Shown one piece after another: positions 43,175-52,192 of a stretch of 64,000 bases of DNA. The notes beneath the pieces are model-generated. The model was not told where the DNA came from. It saw nothing but the letters and a program-made list of their open reading frames with translations, and did not search any database. The stretch covers positions 124,001 to 188,000 of the forward strand of contig JAXGZG010000003.1 in NCBI GenBank assembly GCA_040771825.1. Direction: 5' to 3'. The position numbers and the translations under genes are program-made. Numbering within the stretch: position 1 is the stretch's first letter; each line of letters begins with the position of its first letter. This DNA is from JAXGZG01 sp040771825. Lineage in GTDB: Bacteria; Bacillota; Sulfobacillia; Fermentithermobacillales; Fermentithermobacillaceae.

Positions 43175-44392
43175 CTACCTGGAACCCAGTACAACCGTCA
43201 TGCTTAGCTTTCTGCCCCTCCGGAGCACCTCCACCTGCACTGTGTCGCCGGGCTTGTACTTGAGTATTTCCTTGGTTAGGTTCGATCCTTGTATCTTTGC
43301 TTCGCCTATTCCTATGATAATGTCGCCGCCTAGCATGACATCCTGTCCGCGGATGGTGACTCTCCGATTGCCGCCTACCAACCCTGCCTTGTCGGCGGGC
43401 CCTCCTTGGTCAACATCGGTAATCAAGGCACCTTCCCGGGTGGCAAGCCCCAGTTCCTCGAAGGCTTCTCCTATGGCTTTGGCAATCTCATCAAGAGGCT
43501 GATATGCCACGCCCATGAAGGCTCTTTTCACTTCACCATTCCGCATGATTTCTGGAATTACCTCTTGCACTACGTCTGAAGGGATGGCAAATCCTATGCC
43601 TGTAGCAGAGTCTATTATGGCGGTCACAACCCCCACTACTTCCCCTGAAGAGTTCAGAAGCGGTCCGCCGCTATTGCCCGGGTTAACAGCCGCGTCGGTC
43701 TGAATGAGGTTCTCTATGGTGTAGTCATTAACCCCGGGTCTGGTGAGGCTTTCCACGGGAAGAGACCTGTCAGTGGCGCTAATTATGCCCGTGGTTACAG
43801 TGGGAGAACGGTCTAGTCCTAAGCTAGAACCCGTAGCTAGGGGACTCCCTACAACGATAGCCTTTTGCCCCACCCGAACTAGACTGTAATCGGCGAAAAT
43901 AAGGGGCGTTATCTCGTACCCAGGGATACTGGCTCTAAGCAACGCCAGATCGGTCAGGCGGTCGCTTCCAACAACTGTGGCAGGGTACGAGTAGCCTCGA
44001 TATGTGTGGATCGTAATGGTGGTGGCTCCCTCAATAACGTGATGGTTAGTAACCAGGTAACCTTGGTCGTTGACGAAAAACCCAGACCCGTTCCCCCTTG
44101 TGGCGATGCCGGACCCCCCTGCACCTGAACGCTGGGTTGAGACCATAACGACTCCTTGTTTCGCTACCTCAAACACATTGATAGTGTTGATCTCGTCTTG
44201 AATCCGCCAAGCATTCTCTTGGCCCTGGGCTACTGGGGGGATCAAAGAACTCCATTGAGGGAGGAAACCGCCTTTGGTGAGACCATCCTTGACTGTAAGC
44301 AACGCGCCAAGGACAATTCCCGCCAAAGCCAGGACAACCAAGACTGTCTCTGCTCTTCTGTTGGGACCCGCTTTCATCATGGGCCTTTTCAC
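43175..44392 (-). CDS. HtrA/DegP-type serine protease with PDZ domain
   Basis: The protein has 405 residues. An N-terminal membrane anchor (AETVLVVLALAGIVLGALLT) leads to a trypsin-like domain whose triad is His118 (TNHHV), Asp148 (LTDLALL) and Ser241 (GNSGGP). A C-terminal PDZ domain holds DVDQGGPADKAGLVGGNRRV. It degrades or refolds damaged proteins at the outer face of the membrane. It follows the spoVA genes and precedes the M50 protease on the same strand. Confidence 0.95.
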   Translation of the reverse strand: MKRPMMKAGPNRRAETVLVVLALAGIVLGALLTVKDGLTKGGFLPQWSSLIPPVAQGQENAWRIQDEINTINVFEVAKQGVVMVSTQRSGAGGSGIATRGNGSGFFVNDQGYLVTNHHVIEGATTITIHTYRGYSYPATVVGSDRLTDLALLRASIPGYEITPLIFADYSLVRVGQKAIVVGSPLATGSSLGLDRSPTVTTGIISATDRSLPVESLTRPGVNDYTIENLIQTDAAVNPGNSGGPLLNSSGEVVGVVTAIIDSATGIGFAIPSDVVQEVIPEIMRNGEVKRAFMGVAYQPLDEIAKAIGEAFEELGLATREGALITDVDQGGPADKAGLVGGNRRVTIRGQDVMLGGDIIIGIGEAKIQGSNLTKEILKYKPGDTVQVEVLRRGRKLSMTVVLGSR

Positions 44393-44446
44393 TCCGGTTT
44401 ATCTAAGAACACAACTAGTCTACACGATCGAGGCAAGATTTGTCCT

Positions 44447-44806
44447 CTACCCCTTGGGGTTGAACAACACCGCCATGAGGTACCCGAATATGATTGCGGC
44501 CATAAGGGCCGACGATGCCGCCCGAAAGCCCCCTGTAAGAATGCCGAACATTCCTATCCTTTGAGCGTCTTCCACCATCCCAGTGACTAGGGTGTGACCA
44601 AAACCCAAGAGGGGAATGGTGGCACCGGCTCCGCCCAGTTTGACCAAAGGTCCATAGAAGCCGAGCCCTGACAGGATGGCCCCTAAGCTAACCGACGACA
44701 CCATTACCATGGCCGGGTTGGCCTTGGTGCTATCGAGAAAGATCTGGGCTATGGCACACAGCGTGCCTCCTACAATAAACGCCAAGACCAATGTCATCAC
44801 TGTCAC
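44447..44806 (-). CDS. spoVAE: Stage V sporulation protein AE
   Basis: The protein has 119 residues with about four membrane helices. GGTLCAIAQIFLDSTKANPA, SVSLGAILSGLGFYGPL, and GAGATIPLLGFGHTLVTGM followed by VEDAQRIGMFGIL are characteristic of SpoVAE (the membrane half). The SpoVA channel moves dipicolinic acid into the forespore and out on germination. The ATG begins one base after the spoVAD stop. The minimal trio spoVAC-AD-AE is present here. Confidence 0.95.
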   Translation of the reverse strand: MTVMTLVLAFIVGGTLCAIAQIFLDSTKANPAMVMVSSVSLGAILSGLGFYGPLVKLGGAGATIPLLGFGHTLVTGMVEDAQRIGMFGILTGGFRAASSALMAAIIFGYLMAVLFNPKG

Positions 44807-45829
44807 CTATTTCCCGTTGACGTTTCCAAGGATTGACACAGCGTGGGCCACCGAAGGTATGGACTCGTTCTGCTGACAGGTGGTAGGGCTATGGAGAGCC
44901 CCGGTGGCTACCACCAGAACCCTCTTAAGCCTGCCGCCCACGAGTTCGGGCCACGTCTTGGCCGAAAAAACCGAGGCGAAGCAACCGCAACCTGAGGCCC
45001 CCGAACAGACTTCGGGAGTGTCTTCGTAGATGAGTAACCCTGCGTCTTGGTGCACTCCCAGAAGCTCAAGGGATTTCTCTTTCAGAAGGTGCAGCCCCAC
45101 TTCACTTCCAACCCTGCCTAAGTCTCCAGATAGTACAAGGTCGTAATCCTCTGGGCGTCTGGCCATATCCGAAAAGTGCCTCCAGACTGTATCCGCGAAG
45201 GCAGGGGCCATGGCCGACCCCATGTCGTTGGCGTCGATTATCCCGTAGTCCTGCACCCTTCCGACTGTGATGGCTTCGACCCTGGGGCCGGGCCCTTCTC
45301 GGGACACCACAGCCGCTCCAGCGCCTGTCACCGTCCACTGACTGGTTGGGACTCGTTGGTTACCGAACTCTGTTGGGTAACGGTACTGCCGCTCGGCGGT
45401 ATCGTGATGGCTGGATGAAGCTGCCGCCACCCGGCGGGCAAACCCTCCGCCCACAAGCATTGACCCAAGGCACAACCCCAAAGCCATGGTGGCACACGCC
45501 CCATATAGCCCTATGAAGGGTATGTGGTGGTTTCTGGCCATAAAAGCCGATGACACTATCTGGTTCAAAAGGTCACCTGCTAAAAGGAAATCGATATCAT
45601 CGTCTGCAAGGTGGGCTTTGGCCAAAGCTAAGTCCAGTGCTTGCCCGAGCATCCTGGATTCTGCCTTTTCCCATGATGTTTCGCCTGCTAAAGTGTCATC
45701 ATATACCAGGTCAAAAAGAGGCCCAAGGGGACCTTTCCCCTCCTTAGGCCCCACCACTGATCCCACAGAAAGGATAAATGGCATTTCCTCAAAAAGGACG
45801 GTGGATGTGCCTTGACGCCGTAACTCCAA
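44807..45829 (-). CDS. spoVAD: Stage V sporulation protein AD
   Basis: The protein has 340 residues from a TTG 7 nt after GGGAGG. It has the thiolase-like fold of SpoVAD: AGDLLNQIVSSAFMARNHHI, YGACATMALGLCLGSMLVGG, TGAGAAVVSREGPGPRVEAI and GSGMSA-like GGRLKRVLVVATGALHSPTT near the end. SpoVAD is a soluble, membrane-associated dipicolinic acid-binding component of the SpoVA channel. It lies between spoVAC and spoVAE in one operon. Confidence 0.96.
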   Translation of the reverse strand: MELRRQGTSTVLFEEMPFILSVGSVVGPKEGKGPLGPLFDLVYDDTLAGETSWEKAESRMLGQALDLALAKAHLADDDIDFLLAGDLLNQIVSSAFMARNHHIPFIGLYGACATMALGLCLGSMLVGGGFARRVAAASSSHHDTAERQYRYPTEFGNQRVPTSQWTVTGAGAAVVSREGPGPRVEAITVGRVQDYGIIDANDMGSAMAPAFADTVWRHFSDMARRPEDYDLVLSGDLGRVGSEVGLHLLKEKSLELLGVHQDAGLLIYEDTPEVCSGASGCGCFASVFSAKTWPELVGGRLKRVLVVATGALHSPTTCQQNESIPSVAHAVSILGNVNGK

Positions 45830-45852
45830 GGTGAGGCCTCCCCAGCTCTTTC

Positions 45853-46311
45853 CTATCTTGAACCGAAGACAAAAACCTTGAGGATGCTCACAATGGCGCT
45901 GGAGATTGAACCGTAGACTATGACAGGACCGGCGATTTGGAATAACCGCGCCGAAACACCCAGAACAAACCCTTCACGCTTGTATTCCATGGCCGGCGAG
46001 ACGATTGAGTTGGCGAACCCGGTGATGGGCAGGGCCGCTCCCATGCCGCCAACCTTGCTTATCCTGTCGTATACCCCTATGCCCGTCAAAGTCGCCCCTA
46101 GGAAGACCATAGCCGATGATGTCATGGAAGAAGCCTGTACAAAAGAAATCCCCCGAGCCACTAGATGATCCAGTATTACCTGGCCTACGACACAGATTGT
46201 TCCTCCAACCGCAAAAGCGGCAACTAGGTTTCTCAGGATGGGGCGGGATGGATGGAACTTGGCAGTCAAAGCCTTGTAGGCCTCGGCCTCCCTGACGCTG
46301 GCTTTTGTCAT
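45853..46311 (-). CDS. spoVAC: Stage V sporulation protein AC
   Basis: The start at 46311 gives 152 residues, matching the usual size. In-frame alternatives are an ATG at 46329 and a GTG at 46404 that overlaps the sigF stop; none has an ideal SD. LVAAFAVGGTICVVGQVILD, SSAMVFLGATLTGIGVYDRI and PITGFANSIVSPAMEYKREG are typical SpoVAC blocks with about four membrane helices. It forms the mechanosensitive-like pore of the dipicolinate channel. It directly follows sigF, a clostridial arrangement. Confidence 0.94.
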   Translation of the reverse strand: MTKASVREAEAYKALTAKFHPSRPILRNLVAAFAVGGTICVVGQVILDHLVARGISFVQASSMTSSAMVFLGATLTGIGVYDRISKVGGMGAALPITGFANSIVSPAMEYKREGFVLGVSARLFQIAGPVIVYGSISSAIVSILKVFVFGSR

Positions 46312-46400
46312 ATCGAGGTCTTCCCGCATCTCCTTCTGTGGCCAATTCCCACGCTCCCTAGTATCCCACAAAAGGCGTCCTCGAACCGCCTGGCCAGAGG

Positions 46401-47099
46401 TCACGTGGAAAGCGCCCGGCGAAGGGCAATCAAGGCCCGTTTCTCAATCCTAGATATGTGAGCCTGGGATACGCCCAATTCGGCAGCAATTTCGGTCTGA
46501 GTCTTCCCTTGGAAAAACCGTCTTTCAACTATGGCCTTCTCTAGAGAACCCAAGCCTTCCACTGCCCACCGCAAGTCCAAGGAATCAGGCTGATCCAGGT
46601 CATCAACGGAGGCGGCTCTGGCTGCAGATTCCTCTCGCCAAAGCGGCACATCCTCCAAATAGACAGGGGATGCAGTGGCTTCAAGAGCCTCGATTATGGC
46701 ATCGGATTCCACCCCAAGGCGCTGGGCTATCTCCTGTACGGTAGCTTCTTTGCCCGTCTGTGCCCGGATCTGGGAAGCCGCCTTCTTTGACTGAAGCGCC
46801 AGTTCCTTGCATCGCCTTTCGATCTTGAGCGCCGTGTTGTCCCTAAGGTAGCGTCGCATCTCCCCTAATATGTGGGGCACTGCAAATGTCGAAAACTCCA
46901 CGCCGTAATCGGGGTCAAAGCCGTCTATGGCTTTGAGAAGTCCGATAGCTCCCAGCTGGTACAGGTCGTCCCTTTCCAAGAGCCCGACGTATTTGCGGAT
47001 GCAGGTCCAGATGAGGCCCGTGTTCCTGTGAAAGGCTTCTTCTCTGGCCCCTTTGTCGCCGCACCTTACCCTATGGTACAGGGAGCGGTCTACGGGCAT
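46401..47099 (-). CDS. sigF: Forespore RNA polymerase sigma factor SigF
   Basis: The protein has 232 residues. Region 2 has GLLERDDLYQLGAIGLLKAI and FSTFAVPHILGEMRRYLRDN, region 3 RAQTGKEATVQEIAQRLGV, and region 4 FFQGKTQTEIAAELGVSQAH followed by ISRIEKRAL. SigF is the first forespore sigma factor, held by SpoIIAB and released by SpoIIAA, both encoded directly upstream. The start overlaps the spoIIAB end by 10 nt. It should also drive the spoVA genes behind it. Confidence 0.97.
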   Translation of the reverse strand: MPVDRSLYHRVRCGDKGAREEAFHRNTGLIWTCIRKYVGLLERDDLYQLGAIGLLKAIDGFDPDYGVEFSTFAVPHILGEMRRYLRDNTALKIERRCKELALQSKKAASQIRAQTGKEATVQEIAQRLGVESDAIIEALEATASPVYLEDVPLWREESAARAASVDDLDQPDSLDLRWAVEGLGSLEKAIVERRFFQGKTQTEIAAELGVSQAHISRIEKRALIALRRALST

Positions 47100-47500
47100 C
47101 GCCTTTTGACCATGAGCACCCTAGTGCCTCGTCCCGCGGCCGATTCTAGATGCACCTCTTCCATGAACGATTCAATGAACGAAAAGCCCAGCCCCATGTG
47201 CTCGTCTATGGTGGTGAACCCGGGTTCCTGGGCTCTCGCCAAATCAGGTATACCCACGCCAAAATCCACTACCTCCACAAAGAGCACGCCATCTTCTAGA
47301 CTCGCCCTGATTTCTACCTCTCCTTCACCATCCGGGTAGGCGTGAAGCACTGCGTTGGAAACGGCCTCGGAGACTGCGATTTTCACTTCCTCGACTTCGG
47401 GCAGGCCGAATTCGGATCCAGCGAACGTAGCCATGGCAATTCTGGCCACGGCCACGTTAGAGGGAACACACGAAAATCTCATGTGAAGCTCGTTTCTCAT
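47090..47500 (-). CDS. spoIIAB: Anti-sigma F factor and kinase SpoIIAB
   Basis: The protein has 136 residues. A GHKL ATPase fold is shown by EEVKIAVSEAVSNAVLHAYP (N box), VVDFGVGIPDL (G1) and EHMGLGFSFIESFM (G2). SpoIIAB binds SigF before engulfment and phosphorylates SpoIIAA. The ATG overlaps the spoIIAA stop by 4 nt and its 3' end overlaps sigF, so the three are coupled at equal stoichiometry. Length is normal. Confidence 0.97.
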   Translation of the reverse strand: MRNELHMRFSCVPSNVAVARIAMATFAGSEFGLPEVEEVKIAVSEAVSNAVLHAYPDGEGEVEIRASLEDGVLFVEVVDFGVGIPDLARAQEPGFTTIDEHMGLGFSFIESFMEEVHLESAAGRGTRVLMVKRRCP

Positions 47501-47883
47501 TGGGAAACACCCCCCGGAAGGCGATATTGGCCGCTGTCCAAAAATCGCAAAGCCTCCTCCTGGGTCCTGGCTATTGACAGGACGGAAGCGAGGCCCGCCA
47601 TTTCGATCATAGACATGACTTTGGGAGGTATGTCTGTGAGGATCAGTTTGCCGCCAGATGAGGTTACCTGTCGGTGACGTCCCAACACTGACCCTAACCC
47701 CGTGGAATCGACGAAATCCAGGCCCCTGAGGCTGAGGATCAGGTTGGGTACTCCTGCTCTGCGGAGTTCAAGGTCAACTTTCTCGCGAAAATCCGCGGCT
47801 GAGGACAGATCCAGTTCGCCGGACATGCGCGCCACGATCCACGCCGGCCCACGGCTAAAGGTCAAACGCATCAGCCCTAGCAC
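47497..47883 (-). CDS. spoIIAA: Anti-anti-sigma factor SpoIIAA
   Basis: The protein has 128 residues from a GTG, with an ATG four codons later as an alternative. It is a single STAS domain; LRGLDFVDSTGLGSVLGRHR contains the Ser that is phosphorylated by SpoIIAB and dephosphorylated by SpoIIE. Unphosphorylated SpoIIAA frees SigF in the forespore. It is the second gene of the dacF operon, about 86 nt after dacF. Confidence 0.96.
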   Translation of the reverse strand: MLGLMRLTFSRGPAWIVARMSGELDLSSAADFREKVDLELRRAGVPNLILSLRGLDFVDSTGLGSVLGRHRQVTSSGGKLILTDIPPKVMSMIEMAGLASVLSIARTQEEALRFLDSGQYRLPGGVSQ

Positions 47884-47969
47884 CGCCCTTTTGCTAGTTT
47901 TTGCCTTATGCTAGCTAGTTCGACGGCGCCAGGGCTATTCCTTCAGACTCCCTGACTCCCTGCGGCAGG

Positions 47970-49166
47970 TTATCTTCCTACGGTGAAAGCCTTCAGGTAC
48001 CTGATAGCGTAGTCGAAGAATCGAGCCCGTTGCACGTCGCTTCCCGCCACAAGCGGCACTTTGGCGATCTTCCGCCCGTCCACTTCCACCTCTATGCCGC
48101 CGACGACGTCGCCCTTGGCAACCGGGGCCAAAACCTTGTCTAGGGTGATTATCCTTTTGACTTCGCCTTTTTGGTCCTTGGTGAGGGTCACAGCCCAATC
48201 TGACTCGGGCACAATATCTACCGTGTCGGACCTCCCTTTGAACACTCGAGCTTGAGCCACGCATTCGTCTTTACTCAGCACTTTGACCGACCTAAAATTG
48301 GCAAACGCCCAATCCAAGAGCCGCCACGCGTCGTTCATCCGCTGATCAGGAGTCTCGGCGCCCATGAGCACCACGATGAACCTGGACGAGTCTTTCTGGG
48401 CAGTGGCCGATATGCAGTATCCGGATTTGCTTGTGTGCCCGGTCTTGAGGCCGTCACAACCCGGATACAGGTAGACCAGCTTGTTGAAGTTGGTGAGCAT
48501 GTTCTTGCCGCCTCGAAACTCCTGCATGTAGATTTTGGTGTAATCCAAGAGATGAGGGACAGTACTGGCGTGTCGCGAGAGTACGGCAATGTCCATGGCG
48601 GTAGTCTCATGGCCTTGGGCGTCGAGCCCGTGGGAGTTGACGAAATTTGTGTCGTTCATGCCCAATTCCCTTGCCCTCTGATTCATCCGGGCGGCAAACG
48701 CTTCTTCGGTGCCCGCCAGGTGCTCTGCCATGACAACCGAAGCATCGTTGGCTGAAGCCACGGCTATGGCCTTGACCCATTCTTCTATGGGCATGGATTC
48801 GCCTGTGGCAGCCCAGACTTCAGTGCCCCCCATCTCCCAGGCGTTCTCAGAAGTCACCGCCTCATCGGTGAGTCTCACCTTTTCCGCGGCCACATCTTCG
48901 AGGATAAGGGTTAGAGTCATGATCTTTGTGACGCTAGCGGGACTCCGTTTGAGCCTAGCCTCCTTTTCGAACAGAACTAATCCCGATATGGCGTCCATGA
49001 CTACGCAGGACGGGGAATCCACACGGGGAGCCGGAATGGTCAGCGTGCTATCTGTACTGCCGGCAGAACTCGCTGCCGGAGCCTGCAAGACTGCCTGCCC
49101 GCCAGAAAGCGCCATTGCCAGTAGCAATGCAACGCCGATCTTCTTCATAAGGGGTCCAGAGACCAT
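47970..49166 (-). CDS. dacF: D-alanyl-D-alanine carboxypeptidase DacF
   Basis: The protein has 398 residues from an ATG 9 nt after GGAGG. A signal peptide (KKIGVALLLAMALSGG) leads to a penicillin-binding fold with SxxK at Ser78-Lys81 (SVTK), SxN at 138-140 (SAN) and KTG at 241-243. A C-terminal beta domain (PBP5_C) ends in an amphipathic anchor (FFDYAIRYLKAF). It trims cross-linkable stem peptides of spore peptidoglycan. The operon dacF-spoIIAA-spoIIAB-sigF is conserved among spore formers. Confidence 0.95.
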   Translation of the reverse strand: MVSGPLMKKIGVALLLAMALSGGQAVLQAPAASSAGSTDSTLTIPAPRVDSPSCVVMDAISGLVLFEKEARLKRSPASVTKIMTLTLILEDVAAEKVRLTDEAVTSENAWEMGGTEVWAATGESMPIEEWVKAIAVASANDASVVMAEHLAGTEEAFAARMNQRARELGMNDTNFVNSHGLDAQGHETTAMDIAVLSRHASTVPHLLDYTKIYMQEFRGGKNMLTNFNKLVYLYPGCDGLKTGHTSKSGYCISATAQKDSSRFIVVLMGAETPDQRMNDAWRLLDWAFANFRSVKVLSKDECVAQARVFKGRSDTVDIVPESDWAVTLTKDQKGEVKRIITLDKVLAPVAKGDVVGGIEVEVDGRKIAKVPLVAGSDVQRARFFDYAIRYLKAFTVGR

Positions 49167-49255
49167 ACCCTAACGCCTCCAAGTCTTATTATCTTTACCT
49201 ATGATGCCTGCCAGGGCCCACCATTATTAGAATTGGTGCCTTACTCGGGGTAGCG

Positions 49256-49523
49256 GAAGATTTGTCCGGTGGTCAGCCAGGGGACCGGAAGTTTTGTCCG
49301 GTGCCAACCGCCACCACCGGACAAAAACGGATACCGATTCCGAGGGGTGCACAAATTGTCCGGTGGTCAGCCAGGGGACCGGAAGTTTTGTCCGGTGCCA
49401 ACCGCCACCACCGGACAAAACCGATGCCAATTCCGAGGGGTGCACAAATTGTCCGGTGGTCAGCCAGGGGACCGGAAGTTTTGTCCGGTGGTCAGCCAGG
49501 GGACTGGAAGTTTTGTCCGGCAG
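49256..49523. repeat. Inverted/direct repeat cluster built on TTTTGTCCGG
   Basis: Between dacF and xerD a unit containing TTGTCCGGTGGTCAGCCAGG recurs at 49262, 49356, 49449 and 49481; spacings are 94, 93 and 32 bp. TTTTGTCCGGTG and its complement CACCGGACAAAA face each other across about 10 nt in the first two units, giving 12-bp stems. A final TTTTGTCCGG lies at 49511. This looks like a family of hairpin-forming intergenic repeats rather than a gene or CRISPR; short frames through it simply repeat the same peptide. Confidence 0.85.
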
Positions 49524-49559
49524 ACGGCTTCATAACCGTAAGATTCGTCTGCCCCCAGC

Positions 49560-50447
49560 CTAGGCCCTAGGGTGGCTCTTAGAGTAGACGTCCTTCAGAC
49601 GATCCTTGGTAACGTGAGTGTAGATCTGGGTAGTGGATATGTCGGCGTGTCCCAGCATCTCCTGAACAGATCGGATGTCGGCCCCGTTTTCCAAAAGGTG
49701 GGTGGCGAAGGAGTGCCGCAGCGTATGGGGAGTTATCTCCTTATGTATCTGGGCTTGGACGGCATATTTCTTCACGATCTTCCAGAAGCCTTGGCGGGTC
49801 AACCGCTTCCCGTGGTGGTTGACAAATATCGCCTTTTCCTTGGGCTCAGCGATGAGTTTGAGCCGGGCGTTTTCGAGATAGATTCTAAGGGCTTCCACGG
49901 CGATCTCGCCCATAGGCACGACTCGCTCCTTAGACCCTTTGCCGACACACCTGATGAAGCCCTCCTGAAGGTCAACGTCTGGAACATCGAGATTCACTAG
50001 CTCCGAGACCCTAATCCCGGTGGCATACAGAAGTTCAAGCATAGCTTTGTCTCTCTTGCCTGAGGACGTGGTCAGTTCTGGCTGTGTCAGTAGCCTTTCA
50101 ACTTCCTCTACGGTCAAGACTTTGGGCAGTTTGCGCTCTAGTCTAGGCGACGATAGGTCTCCGGTAGGATCCTGGGACACGTAGTTTTCTTTCACAAGGA
50201 ACTGATAGAAGGCTTTCAGCGCAGCAAGCCTCCTGGCGATGGTTGCAGTGGCTTTGCCCTGCTTGCGAAGGTACATAAGATAGGCGACTATGGTGGACTG
50301 GGACGCATTCTCGAAAGACAGCGTAGACTCGCCCGACAAAAACCCATAGTACTGCCTGAGATCCCTGCTATACGACTCAAGTGTATTGGTGGCCAACCCT
50401 TTCTCATGGCCAAGATAATCGATAAATTCCTGTATTAGGCTCTCCAT
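49560..50447 (-). CDS. xerD: Tyrosine recombinase XerD
   Basis: The protein has 295 residues from the ATG at 50447. The N-terminal SAM-like domain (LIQEFIDYLGHEKGLATNTL) is followed by the catalytic domain with Arg146 (TGIRVSEL), Lys170-172 region, His241 and Arg244 (HTLRHSF), His267 (LGHADI) and the nucleophile Tyr276 (QIYTHV). It resolves chromosome dimers at dif, working with XerC or alone. The full set of catalytic residues shows it is intact. Confidence 0.94.
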   Translation of the reverse strand: MESLIQEFIDYLGHEKGLATNTLESYSRDLRQYYGFLSGESTLSFENASQSTIVAYLMYLRKQGKATATIARRLAALKAFYQFLVKENYVSQDPTGDLSSPRLERKLPKVLTVEEVERLLTQPELTTSSGKRDKAMLELLYATGIRVSELVNLDVPDVDLQEGFIRCVGKGSKERVVPMGEIAVEALRIYLENARLKLIAEPKEKAIFVNHHGKRLTRQGFWKIVKKYAVQAQIHKEITPHTLRHSFATHLLENGADIRSVQEMLGHADISTTQIYTHVTKDRLKDVYSKSHPRA

Positions 50448-50498
50448 TGGGCCACCATCCTCTCGAAGGGGAACACGCGCACTCTCAACGTTTCGACC

Positions 50499-50533
50499 AA
50501 AGATAGCCAAACCCTTCCCGCCTGGCTATCTTT
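50499..50533. terminator. Hairpin between spoIIM and xerD
   Basis: AAAGATAGCCA (50499-50509) and TGGCTATCTTT (50523-50533) form a perfect 11-bp stem with a 13-nt loop. The short T/A runs at both sides would allow termination in either direction. It follows spoIIM and separates it from xerD. Confidence 0.6.
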
Positions 50534-50610
50534 CCCTCAGAACGCGCAAATATCCTACATACTGAACTTGTTCCGTTACTAGAGTCTTATGTGAGTCATC
50601 CCTGGACTAT

Positions 50611-51204
50611 TCAGATTCCCGTCAAGCGATTGAGGAGAAGAGGCGTAATATAGGCTTCCACCAAGGAGGCTATCACCATAGCCGCAGCCAACATGCAGCA
50701 TCGTAACGTGTACCCTGCTGTCTTACTCCACAGTGTGCCCCGTGCCCATGGCCGCTCTCGAAGGAGCGTGAGACTGAACGATACCGAGAGTGTCGCCAAG
50801 ATCACAGTAGCAGGCACAGAAATTAGGGTGTGGGGAAGGATGCCCGATAGAAACAAGAGCGTACCGTCTGTTGTAACCTCCGAGATAACAAAAGACGAGC
50901 TGAAGCCCACCACAAAACCTTTTAGGAGGAGCATAAGCCCAGTAAGGGGCACTCCTATCACCGCCAACCCAAATCCCCAAACTAAGGCGGCAGTCTTGAG
51001 ATTGTGAACAAGAGACAGGCGGAAGATCACGTGGGGTTCCAGACCGGGTGTATGGAGCCCTTGCATGAAGACTTCGAGGTAGGAGATTAGCTCAGCTTTC
51101 TCGTCTACGGACAGCACCCGGAGCCCCATTGCGCCCATGGCAATTCCTATGGCAAAGAGGAGCGCACAAAGGATCAAAGGCGAAAACAACGCTGATTTCC
51201 TCAT
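50611..51204 (-). CDS. spoIIM: Stage II sporulation protein M
   Basis: The protein has 197 residues from the ATG at 51204, 7 nt after AGGGGGGA. Five or six membrane helices are present, with FRLSLVHNLKTAALVWGFGL and LPHTLISVPATVILATL typical of SpoIIM. SpoIIM is the membrane organiser of the DMP complex with SpoIID and SpoIIP that drives engulfment. SpoIIP is encoded at 17737-18849 in this window. Length is normal for the family. Confidence 0.95.
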   Translation of the reverse strand: MRKSALFSPLILCALLFAIGIAMGAMGLRVLSVDEKAELISYLEVFMQGLHTPGLEPHVIFRLSLVHNLKTAALVWGFGLAVIGVPLTGLMLLLKGFVVGFSSSFVISEVTTDGTLLFLSGILPHTLISVPATVILATLSVSFSLTLLRERPWARGTLWSKTAGYTLRCCMLAAAMVIASLVEAYITPLLLNRLTGI

Positions 51205-51368
51205 GTGTCGATCCCCCCTAAGTCCTTTGATTGTGCTGGACAATCACAAGAAACTTATGAAGGGGAGGTGTCCAGTTATGACTACGGTGCCTAGGGAGAC
51301 TGGGACGCTAAGGGGAGTGGGACGCCCGGAACACGTCGGACCCGTCCTGGGCCCCGGGGCGCGTCGAG

Positions 51369-52175
51369 CTAGTCCGGGGGCTTTTCTTGGGGCTTATCCT
51401 GGGGCTGATCCCGGCGCACGTCGGGCTCGTCCTTTGGCCCATCCTTGGGCTCGTGGTCAAGAGACCCTCCCGGTGCATTGGTCGCTTCATCGGGCCGAGA
51501 CACCGAACCCCTCCGAGGAATGAGCTCCATGCGCCGGTTCACGGCATCGAGAGTTGCCCGCACGCAAGATTCACGAATATCCCGTCTGACCAGGGCACAC
51601 CCCACCATCTGCTCGTGATTCTTCCTGGGAGTCAGGAGATCCACTAGAACCGCAACCGCTTGGGTCATACCGATCTCCAAAGTCGCAACATCATCCACAA
51701 AAAACGCGTGGGGGGGTTCCAAGGCGAGGTTCACTGCCAGGCAAGTCGCCTTGGCAACCCCCAGAAGAATCGCTGACTCAGTGGCGTCACACTGGGCTTT
51801 CCCCACGTACACCGTGTCTTGCCCTTCCGTCCCTGTTTCCAGGGTGACCGTCAAGTCGGTTCTCCCAGTCAAGCCGTCAGTCCAAAACTCGATGCCCGAG
51901 TACCTAAGCCTGCCCAAGGGGTCGGGAAGTCCCACACGTATCTGAGCCACAGAGATCTTTCGGCGGTCAACGGAAATGTCCCACTTGGCTTTGAGAGCGC
52001 TCTGAATATCTCTGACGATCTGTTTGGGGTTTCTGCCGAGCCCGGTGAGAATGTGAATCTCCTCAATCGCGCCCCAATCGTTTATCACTACCCGAGCCTT
52101 CTGGATTCCAGGTAGGCAAACCAAAAGAGACTCGATATCCCTGACGCTCACCGTGTTCTGATTGCTCAACTCCAC
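51369..52175 (-). CDS. Conserved-looking hypothetical protein with Pro/Asp/Lys-rich tail
   Basis: The protein has 268 residues. The first ~75 residues (SVRDIESLLVCLPGIQKARV, NPKQIVRDIQSAL, RRKISVAQIRVG) look like a small alpha/beta domain. The next ~130 residues form a second domain ending in MTQAVAVLVDLLTPRKNHEQ and GCALVRRDIRESCVRATLDA. The last ~35 residues are low-complexity (GPKDEPDVRRDQPQDKPQEK). There is no membrane segment. I do not recognise the function. It lies between spoIIM and the oxidoreductase genes and may be read by either unit. Confidence 0.7.
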   Translation of the reverse strand: MELSNQNTVSVRDIESLLVCLPGIQKARVVINDWGAIEEIHILTGLGRNPKQIVRDIQSALKAKWDISVDRRKISVAQIRVGLPDPLGRLRYSGIEFWTDGLTGRTDLTVTLETGTEGQDTVYVGKAQCDATESAILLGVAKATCLAVNLALEPPHAFFVDDVATLEIGMTQAVAVLVDLLTPRKNHEQMVGCALVRRDIRESCVRATLDAVNRRMELIPRRGSVSRPDEATNAPGGSLDHEPKDGPKDEPDVRRDQPQDKPQEKPPD

Positions 52176-52192
52176 CCCGCCTCACTCTCGCG

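Noticed and set aside
49256..49523. CRISPR array
   Set aside because: Unit spacing is irregular, copies are both direct and inverted, no unique spacers exist and no cas genes are nearby.
49262..49570. Repetitive open frames in the dacF-xerD gap
   Set aside because: They only translate the repeat unit in several frames and have no SD or family similarity.
51278..51523. 81-codon plus-strand frame with a good SD (GGGGAGGT) inside a CTGGACA/TGTCCAG inverted repeat
   Set aside because: Most of it is antisense to the low-complexity tail of the gene at 51369, and the product is only a Pro/Gly/Arg-rich mirror of that tail; no promoter or family support.
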